From: Antedon bifida
Taxonomy: Eukaryota; Echinodermata; Crinoidea; Comatulida; Antedonidae
NCBI GenBank assembly: GCA_963402885.1
Contig: OY727094.1
Location: forward strand, 27,282,501 to 27,346,500
DNA: 64,000 bases
Reading direction: 5' to 3'
In this document: positions 1 to 64,000 of the stretch, piece after piece
Position numbering within the stretch: the stretch's first letter is position 1
Layout of the letters: every line of letters begins with the position of its first letter
Translations under genes and position numbers: made by a program
The notes under the pieces: model-generated
Databases searched by the model: none
Told to the model about the DNA's origin: nothing
What the model saw: the letters and a program-made list of their open reading frames with translations, nothing else

Positions 1-3000
1 ACTCCATCTAACCCCAACGCTTTTCCTGCGTCAACAATTTTAGTGAGATCCATTTCTTAAGAAAAAAAAAAAATATATATATATAAGTATCCAATATAAG
101 TATACAGTATGCCAATAATATGGCAAATAAACAATCCCAGAATCACGTACAATTGTTTCATCTACCAATGTTCACGCTAGGTTACAAAATCTCCCGGACG
201 AGCCCCCATAAATGTGTGACAGACCATTTATATATGTTCAAAAAAGATCCACATAAAACAGACAATGGAACAGACTACTGAAAACAGACTTGAGAAAAGT
301 TCTATACACAGACTTCAGAGAAATCTTACATTTTGATCATTACAGAATTAGAATGGTAGCCGTCAAAAGATATTAGCGATCATATTAAAGATCAAAACAA
401 ATATTTAAAACTTATTTTTGCAGAAAAACCTTCTCTTGTTGTTCTAATAGCCATAGGTTTAAAGATTATATTTATGGCTAACCAATCTCTGACCAATGAA
501 CATTAATTCTAAACCGCCCGGTGATATACTGAAATTTAATTAATTAATTTATATATGCCATTGAAGCTGTTTCTTAAATAAATAAATACAGAATTGCTTC
601 TGTTTGGCCTTATATCAATATCGAAATTGCTAGGTATTTTTTAAATTTATTATTTAGTTGATGAGAATACTGTACACTTGATTTCTTCCGTAGTGATTAT
701 AGACAAAAGTCTCGTATATCAAATATAATATAAATATATATAAATACAAAACTGGAAATCCTCCTCAAACTGTTCTCGCACTTCTATTATCGCACTTCTA
801 ATATCTTAGGACGAGTATTCAGGTATTCTGTGTCAATGATCTGCATTCGCGCTTTTGGAATTCGGACTCTTGGTAAAGATTCTAGGAAGTTCATTGTAAA
901 TTATCACGTTTGACGGACGGACCTTACCTGAGTAAGCTATTAAGTACTGACTTTAAATGATTTAGCAAAGTAGTTAATCAACCGTACACGCATACAAGAA
1001 ATGAACTAAAAACAAAAAGGTATGTCTGAAACACGCAATTTGTTTAGAATTGCTATATTATCTAGTCATTTTCTGTTTATGATTCGTTACCATATTGTGG
1101 GCTTGAGAACGTACTCTGTCTCACTTTTAACCACGGTAGGATGCGCTTCGTTGATCATTGAACAGCGCATGATGAACAGCTTACCATAGGCCTGGCTAGA
1201 TAAAACAATGTTTAAAAATTGTTCATGGATTTCTTGATTAAACCATCATTTTTTTCTCCGGTTATTTTGCAATATTATTGGCGACATAAAAATATATTAG
1301 TAATAACAACTATATAGAATGTAAGGTGTTGGTTGGGACTTATCTTCTTATTTAGTTCTCTCAGTAACATCCTGCTCTGTCAACTTTGACCTTGTCTATG
1401 TGAACCCACTTATTTTAATCATTTCACAAACCTTTAAAGAATGCTTTTATTTCCCATTATTCTATAATATTTATATTGACCTACTGAACCTTTCTGTCAG
1501 CAACCGATGGGGTAACCATGTATTTTTGTATTTTTATGGTAAAGAAATGAAACAGCTCATGGAAGCAGTAATGAATTATTGATAAAATTCCTAAAATCCT
1601 TTTCATCATAATAAATTCTAACTTACCGGAAATGTTAAATATTATATGCTAAAATAGTAACATATCTTGTACCAGCACAATGTCAATGACATGTTTTTCT
1701 GACAAGAATAGAACTGGCAATTAACCTTTAGTTTAATTAAAATAAGATAATTCATAAAATTGCATATTGAAATCTATTCTTAGGAAAAAGGATAATGTTT
1801 AAGATAGCAATTAATTTGATTCTATTTTTACATATTTGTCTATTATTTTCTATATCACATTCTAAATTTGTCTTCTCATGTTGTTTATTTGAAATTGAAA
1901 ATGTTTATTACATGACATTCATCATCCATTCTTTACGTCACATCTCATTCTACGTCAGAAATCCTACCATCGGTAATACTTGTTGTTGCTAAGCTGTGTG
2001 CATAGTTTATCATAAAACAAGTCATATTACTTGTATTGTAGATAATCAATTTAATTTGTTGTCTTGGAACTGTTAATTACTATTCATTAATTAGGATTGT
2101 TTAATAAATCATATACAGTAGTCTTAATAAATTAATCCATGGCTATAGTACACTAATTTGTTACTCTTAATGGCATGGCTTTATTCTTTAAAATCTTTAT
2201 AATATAGTGTATGAGTAAATTTAATTACTGTACCTCCAGAAATATAAGCAAAGTCAACTAAAATATGCACCACTTAACCATTTAATTGGTGCAGTTTTTA
2301 GCTTCAATGGTTTAGTAAAATGAGGATTTAAGAGATGTTGTATTGATTTTCTTTACCTAGACCTACCAGTACCTTACCACACACTGAAAACACATACCTA
2401 TTATAAGTTTTTTTCTTCAATGGCAAAAAATGCAGCAGAAATGTATTCACATTTTATACTTTTAGCACATACCAAAGTCTCAATGTTCTTTAGAATTGAA
2501 TAGATTTTAACCTTTCAATGTTCAATTCTTCTTCCCTAAGGTGTGATCATATCATGTCTTCAGCAGCCAACTATAGACAACAATACGAAACTGTAGTGTA
2601 CATGGTAACCCAGGCCCTATCTTCAGTTACCTACTGCTTTCATAATTAATTGTATTACAATTGCATTTTAGGGTCAATATAACCTCTGTCCTTACAGAAA
2701 TGTGTTCATGCCACAGCTGTACTGTAGTAATTCTCTATGGTTTAGTGCCCTCTGATCATCCAATTATTATGCAATTATAATCCATAGATTAAAACTAATT
2801 TGTCAAACTTCCATAAATTCTAGGCTTAGTGTGAAGAAATAAATCAATGTATGAAAGGGTAGCAATCCTATCCAATCATGGTTGAACGACAAGAAGATGT
2901 ACATGTTCAGCTCTCCTGAATTAAAAAATATCCCAATTAACAGAAAAGGCCTCAAACAAAAAATGAGACAAAAACAGCACTGTCTTCTATGGTGTTGGTT

Positions 3001-6000
3001 TTTAAATTCCCCATCATTACTAAAAACATTTAGTTCACTGTATACCAATAATGACAAAATTTGTTAATTGATTTTGCTACAGCATAATATGGTAATAAAC
3101 TGTGAAAAATAATGTTACAAGCTGTGAACAAAAAGCAATATGTGTACTATTATTAAGCTCTACACCTTTTTTCTGGAATTTCTTTCAAATACAACGCCCA
3201 CACTTGAGATGGATACATTGGCATTTTCAAGACTACGTGATCTAGCACGATTTCAATTTATCATGTATTACTGTATCCAACCATTGTAATCAATAACTGG
3301 TAATTGCAGATTTGAAAAAAAATGCAATGAGATGCGTTTTTTATGAAGTATGTTATCAGCTGTATAGTAATTGAGAATATCGAAAAAAATAATATTGAGA
3401 TTATAGTTTTAAGGACAATTATTCATTAATGATATGTTGTTCTGTGAACAGTGAGAAACTTTACTGTATACAGTACAACCAGATTTTAGGTACAAACCTT
3501 TTGTATTAGGTATAGTTTTTCAAAGACCATGTTTAAAGAATTTTAAAGTTCCTATAACCTGTACAGAGAACTTCCTGGATTCTTTTAATTGTATACACCC
3601 AGGTATTAAGGTAGAAGCAATGTTGCAAATTGTCCATCCAATTTACCAATTATATATATTGGAATTTACGATTTTTGTTTCTGATTTATTTATCTAAGTC
3701 CATTTTGGTTTTGGAAGATATATTTATATGATGTGATTATGCGTTTTTGCTTAATCTAACCAAACATAATAGTTTTGTTTTCGAGTGTCCAGGAGAATCT
3801 TGCATAGAGAGTGAAAGTATGGTATCAAAATCTCTTTAAGAATCAATTATTGAAAAGAGTTATAATACAGTCAATACGAGATTTTACTTACATTCCATTC
3901 ATATTACTGTTACTAATGCTTACTGACCTGTAAGTCCATTTTGTAAGGAATATCTTATTAAAAAAAGTATGGTAAATGCATTATTTAATGTATAGTAGGC
4001 CTACAACAATGGTGTGATAGACAGTTTTAGCCTATTAAAAGCACTGGACTTGAAATGGTTGTAACATCAATGGAAACTTTACCTAAGGTCATCGGTAAAT
4101 TTGACCATTGTTCATACTTGGATAATTTTATGCAGTTGGTTTTAGCATGATTATACCAAAATTTAACTGATGGCGTCAAATGACTGGCATGGTGAAGGTC
4201 ATCAGTTTACCTTGCGCATTCAGATTTGGGTAGGCAGTGGTCAACAAAAGTAACCATTGATCCGGTTTAATGTTACCCAATGGATTGAATTGTAGCCAGT
4301 GGTCAGATTGGACTTTCTTTGTCAATTTAGTCCACGACTCCAGTAGTTTTGAATTCTATGTAATAGCTTTTATATGTATGAAGGCTTACCTGGTTGAACA
4401 TTATACAAATCTGATTCCGGCTTTTTGTTATTTGTCCTGTCACTATTATACTGTTTCAAAAGTCTGTAGTAGACTTAAATATTTAATTATGACAGTACTT
4501 CTTGATTTGTTGTTGAATTTAAGTTTTTGGTTTCTCGTTTTGACATGAGTACCATCTATGTAACAGTGTCGTTATTGCAATGAAAATTGCAGCCATATTC
4601 AAAATTAGCACCACATTGCTTTACTGAGAAAATAAATTTGTTAACCCAAATACAAGATTGGAATTTTCAATCTGCATTGAATGTCTATCACTCAGCAAGG
4701 TTCACTGGTTCTTCAGTGTTTAGCTGTTGGAGCACATGTAATGATTTGGACAAATATCCTGACTTTAGTCGGAGTGTCTTTGTCTGGTTTCCTTCGCATC
4801 TACAAACGCATCATGCACTATGAACAAGTCAACATTACATCAACAAAATTTGTCAGCAACAGTACGTAAATGAACATGTCAGGTTTGACCGACTGTCAAT
4901 TCAGATCCAAGCATACACAAAATCACAATTATATTGGACAGAGTTTTTGTACTGTAGGTTCTCTGGCCAGATTATATATACTGTAGCAGTTTCAGAATCA
5001 ATAGGTCTAGCCTATGGAGGGTGATCATTGAGGTTTGGATGTGTTTTTTCGATTAATATCAGTTCTGAATAGGCCTATCTATTTTTAGCTTTCTATTTTA
5101 CATGAAATTTCACAAATATTAAATTAAAAACATTGGGTGAGGAGATCAGAATTGATCAATTAGAATCATTGTAATCTCCTGTATTTTCCTGGAAAAAATT
5201 TGATAGCATACCGCATAAATTTAAGGTGGTTGTTATGTAAATTTATTTTCTATTCTGTTGTTACTAATTAAATAACACACTTCATAAGCTTAGCTGACCA
5301 TACTGTAAATTAAATCTCAGAATACAGTATTCCACCATAACCACCTCCTTAGATATTATTATCAGTGATGAAGTAAAGATACAGACACTAAGTCAAACCG
5401 GTATTCTACATTAATATCAATGATCTGTAACTGCGTCATGGAGGGTATTAGCCAATCAAATGCATAGAAACGAGAGAACGATGATGTCATATTGTTTGCT
5501 CGACTAATGATGAACAAATCAATCAATATGTTAAAAGCCATGAAGGTCATGCTCATACAGCAAGTAGATGTGGACGGTAAACGGCATAACGCAAGCAAAC
5601 ACTCGCACGCACAAACGCACCGTTTTTACTGCACTCAAAATAATATACACGGATCACATTTTTCAATTTTGTTAATATTTCTATATTTGTATGGATTATG
5701 TGTGATGATAATTTAGATGGAATATGTTCATAAGGTAAATATAATTAAGCCTATTAGAATAAATTATTGTACTCAGTATTCGTCTTATGAAATCTTTGAA
5801 TATTTAATGAACAACTAGAAATCATTGCTCTGATGTAAAATGGTAATATAATAAACAGCTGTTTTGTATAAAGAAAGCATTATTCTTTTTAGAGGATTAA
5901 AATATTTCTTCAGTATAAAAAAGAAGAGATAAGATATTTCTAATAATATTTAATAAAATAATTAATTTCTTATTATTAAGTCTTTTTAAAAACATTAACC

Positions 6001-7038
6001 GAATACTGTAAAACTGAATACATTCATTAAAGTTGATTTCATAAAATAATAGATCATATAATTCCAGGATATTAATGCAAATATAAATACATGCAAAATT
6101 CTTAATTTATCTCAAAGGGATATTAATAAAGTGTAATTTCTTGTTAATGATTGATTAGTCATCTAAATCTTTAAAAAAAAAAATTTAATGAATACTGCTG
6201 TTTTAATATGATGTTGTAATTCCAGAATAATATTAAATACATTAAATACAATATTCCATACAAAAATCTTAATTTATCCCAAAACGGATAATAAAGTGCA
6301 TACTAAAAATATATTAAAGATTATAAAACTTGTTTGAGTTCGTAGGTCAGGAATCAGTTAGTTATGAATGTGAGAAATTTATTTTAATAAAGGAATATTT
6401 ATTAGACTAAAGCTACAGTATTTTTAAAGCTTTTTAAAAAATCAAATGTGTAAAGTATTATAATGTTTTACTACTTTATTTGTGATGTAGCTGAGCAACA
6501 AGGAAAAAAATTAGACTTGATCCAAAAGTTAATATAAATTTAAATGCGTTAATTGGCAATTCTAGTTCTTATTGTAAATTATGTACAGTACATTATTTTG
6601 TACGTGGCATCATAATTGTGCATTACATTAGATACTGTCTGTCTTTGTCTGGATTTGCAAGCCTTGTGTTTATTTGCTATGGGATTTACATTAATTGACA
6701 AGCATTTTAGTTTATTGATCAATTAAATTATTCATAAACAAAGAGACAGTATTTTAGTGTGTTCGGTTTAACTTTTTGCTTGAAATTAAAATAAGTAATG
6801 GTAATTTTAAATAATTAGTCTAGAAATTTCACGGGCTAAAAAATGTTTAAATGAAAAAAAATAAATTAATTTATACACACTGATGTCCACTACATTGTTT
6901 GCGCCAAGATTGTAAAAAAAAAAACAAAACTTTTTTTTATAGATTTTTCGCAAACCTGAAGGAAAAAGTACTACAGTAAATGCAATATTGGATACTCAAA
7001 TGGTAATCAGTTAAAATCATTGTCTATTTCATGCCCAA

Positions 7039-7159
7039 CTTACCTGGATAAACCAATGTAGGCATTTTCCTCACTGTCTTGGAGGGGTGTCCACAGTTTT
7101 TGAATTACATTGTTTCCTCAGAAGGAAAAGGCATAGATATGTCGGTTTATCCAGGTAAG
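7039..7159. mobile_element. MITE-like element with 16-bp perfect terminal inverted repeats
   Basis: The left end CTTACCTGGATAAACC (7039-7054) is repeated as its exact reverse complement at 7144-7159. The 121-bp unit has no coding potential, which fits a short non-autonomous DNA transposon. The superfamily cannot be told from this copy. Confidence 0.6.
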
Positions 7160-8311
7160 CGTATTGCAGCTACGCATATGTTACCTTGTTTCAATTAAGA
7201 ATTATGAAAATCTCAAATATCCCAAACTCCACATTCTAATCACATGTTTAGACACATCTTGGTCTTTGTATTATTTGTTCACACTTTTTAAAAAGCAAAT
7301 TATAATGTTTCGTGAAGCACATTACGACCTTTAAATGACCTACTTAGTTTGATCATATGGTTGTTTCTAATGACGCACACATTACAGAAAATGACCGTAA
7401 TCATTTACGTACATGTTTAGTACACATACTAATTGTCGCGTTAATCACATTGCCTACAAGTTTAATGATACATTACTCATTATGATCCAACATTATATAA
7501 AATGTTTTCAATAATAATTGGTAGCATTTCAGTGCAAATTCACAATTCAATTAAGTGGATTATCTTTTAATAGATGGTGTATTTCTACTATAATAAAAGG
7601 AAAACAACACATTTTTTTGTGAGAGTGTTTTTCATGAAAAGAAGAAAAAGTGGATTGAATGTAGGTGATTGTGATTCAACTTGGTTTGGAGAAAGACTGA
7701 CTAGATTTCTCATGATATTTTATTTCCAATTCAGGCAGTTGAAAAAGTAATAGTAGGGCCTAGTTAAAGAAGAAAAAGGCAGCCACAAAACAGCACAAAT
7801 AGCACACTACGATTCTGAAACAAATAGATTGCTTTCCTTATATCGTATGCTAATGATATGTTGAAACTACGCTGCTGTAATGTAAGAAAGTGAAAGTACA
7901 GTACTTAGGACTCGTCCTAAATCTGGACACCCTCGTGTGGCTCAAACTGTCTTGTTTTTTGGAACATCTAGTCATGAATTCCTTTATCTTGATCCCTTGT
8001 CTAGTCAGAATTTATTTATTTTTTAAGAATTAAAACTACACCTAATGTTATAACACATTGTAGAGCTGTTTAAATTCATGAATACATTTTCACTTTTGAT
8101 AAAAGAAACATTCAGAATTCAGATTGAAGCATTGATTTGAAATTGTACTATATCATTCACATATACATACTGTACAATATATTTTTACAATCATCTGATT
8201 TAAAAACCAGCTGGTTTTTTTTTTCTAAACGTAGCATGTATAATTTTTAAATATTTATAATACTGTGCTTTTATTTCTATAGATGAAAGTTAAAATCAAT
8301 AAACTGTTTTA

Positions 8312-8490
8312 CAGTTGACTCACTCTCTCCTAATAAGGGACTCTCTGAAAATCAGAAACTCTCCCAAAACCAGATTTTTCTTGACGACGAAAAAGTCCCA
8401 AATTTCTTTTTACTAATAAAAACACATTCAGACTTTCCGGAAAACATATTTGGCCAGTCCAAATTTGTCCGGTATTGGGAGAGTTAACTG
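8312..8490. mobile_element. MITE-like element, CAGTTxACTC ends
   Basis: The left end CAGTTGACT at 8312 and the right end AGTTAACTG at 8490 are imperfect inverted repeats that continue inward (CTCTCCTAATA against CTCCCAATACC). About 179 bp, non-coding. The ends resemble the CAGTAGAACC MITE family found elsewhere in the window, so it may be a diverged relative. Confidence 0.5.
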
Positions 8491-9105
8491 AAATATGAAA
8501 ATAACACTTTCTTTCAATCAGATCTTGATCACAAATGTTATTCAATATGCATATTATACTGTAGATATTTACAATATATTGCTTTTCATTGCATATTATT
8601 GCATTTATAGCTAAACTATGACTTATTTTATTAAAATTTGACTGTAATTGTATTGGGAAATCTGCCTACGGATTTGTGGAAATAATTTCAAATTTCCTGA
8701 ATTCTAGCTAAAACGTGTGGGTGATTTTGTTCATTATACCTGTACACCATGTGACCTGTCTCATCAAAGGCAAAAAAAAAGATTAATTTTAAATCCAGGA
8801 TTTTTTGTAATGATCAGGGGCTTTACTGTTAGCTATTGGCTATATTGACCAAATGAGAATGATAGTGTTAAAAGTCCAGTTGACGTTTACACAATTTAAA
8901 ATGCTTGACAACTTTTACCTTTTTTTGCATGTCTGACCTATTTTGCTGAACAAATTTATTCAATTATATTGTGATTTAATTAACATTCAGTTCAGTAGTG
9001 ATCATACTGTACAGTGTATTAATTATTTCATAATTATTGAGCCATAATAATAAATTATTTCAACCTAATTAATAGAAATGTACTTTTCTTTTCTTTTTTC
9101 CTCAG

Positions 9106-9496
9106 TTGAATGCACCAAGAATTACCAACAATTTTAAACATTGAAGAACTTAAAGAAGAAACAAACTTTTATTCGCACTACAGTACAAGAAACCAAAAGA
9201 GTATTTTCATTTCACCGAATATAAAATCGCATTTTATTTACTCAGGAGTACATAATCTTATAAAATCATCATTTTAAAATTGATCAATGATCTTTATAAA
9301 CTGATTTTAACTATGGAATTGTGCTGAAAACCGTCTTCGATATATGCCGCATATCATGATTTTAATAGCAATATTTTTACAAAGGACCAAACATTAAGAT
9401 GTTCTCAATTACACTACAATAATTCTGTAAATAATTGTCTTTGTATACAGTAATTTTGTGAATTTACAATAGCCGCAAATTATAAAAAGAAGCAAA
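9106..9496 (+). other. Probable 5' UTR part of the first coding exon
   Basis: A strong polypyrimidine tract followed by CTCAG ends at 9105, so the leader exon seems to start at 9106 and to be preceded by an unseen non-coding exon. An in-frame TAG at 9470-9472 lies upstream of ATG 9497, which supports that ATG as the initiator. The leader also holds a 55-codon upstream ORF at 9110-9277. Confidence 0.6.
9110..9277 (+). other. Upstream ORF of 55 codons in the leader
   Basis: It begins four bases after the inferred acceptor (ATG 9110) and stops with TAA at 9275-9277, in the same frame as the main ORF but separated from it by stops. The peptide begins MHQELPTILNIEELKEE and matches nothing I know. 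If the leader exon is transcribed as drawn, it could damp translation of the kinesin. Its reality is unproven. Confidence 0.35.

Positions 9497-64000
<54,504 letters not shown>

Larger units (their letters stand above)
1..9105. other. Upstream non-coding region
   Basis: AT-rich DNA with only short chance ORFs and no recognisable protein. It should contain the promoter and any untranslated leader exon of the kinesin gene, because exon 1 appears to begin at a splice acceptor, but I cannot place either. Two MITE-like inverted-repeat elements are listed separately. Confidence 0.6.

Noticed and set aside
4681..4869. Open frame with hydrophobic stretch (LVLQCLAVGAHVMIW) that looks like a membrane protein
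   Set aside because: Only 62 codons, no splice-site context, overlapping another open frame, and no family match; best read as chance.
5362..5598. 78-codon minus-strand ORF
   Set aside because: No start context, no homology that I recognise and an overlapping ORF on the plus strand; chance.

Overview
This is a AT-rich animal (metazoan) genomic window. It has long introns, GT-AG splice sites and many LINE, SINE and MITE insertions, and no sign of prokaryotic organisation. Protein similarity recalled from known families and the repeat styles suggest an invertebrate deuterostome, perhaps an echinoderm; that is a low-confidence guess and no species call is made.

The window is dominated by one plus-strand gene: a kinesin-3 motor of the KIF1A/KIF1B/UNC-104 family. 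It starts at ATG 9497 and runs off the right edge at 64000. I reconstructed 31 constitutive exon positions (one of them filled by either of two alternative exons) plus two extra in-frame cassette exons, checking every junction for reading phase. The default product in the window is about 1370 residues: motor domain (P-loop, switch I, switch II, lysine-rich K-loop), neck/coiled coil, FHA domain, coiled coil, the KIF1-specific central regions, and the conserved block just before the segment that leads to the C-terminal PH domain. The PH domain itself lies beyond the window.

Layout: 1-9105 is non-coding upstream DNA with two MITE-like elements. 9106-9596 is a 5' UTR/first coding exon. 9597-25354 is sparse (exons 2 and 3 in large introns) and rich in SINEs, nested DNA transposons and tandem duplications. 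25355-35179 carries the motor, FHA and coiled-coil exons. 35180-42089 is a 6.9-kb intron holding a truncated antisense LINE. 42090-51905 carries the central exons, including a pair of apparently mutually exclusive exons. 51906-59767 is a 7.9-kb intron that contains an intact antisense gene for an LRR-Ig transmembrane protein, a TIR element enclosing a tRNA-like module, and a 5'-truncated LINE with an uninterrupted reverse-transcriptase ORF. 59768-64000 holds the last exons.

The most interesting signals are: (1) exons 23a and 23b, two versions of the same segment, where skipping both or including both creates an immediate stop; (2) an 18-bp perfect inverted repeat in the intron between them; (3) a tandem array in intron 2 whose first unit is the exon-2/donor junction itself; (4) two phase-symmetric cassette exons not needed for the family consensus; (5) several transposons with visible target-site duplications, including nested ones.
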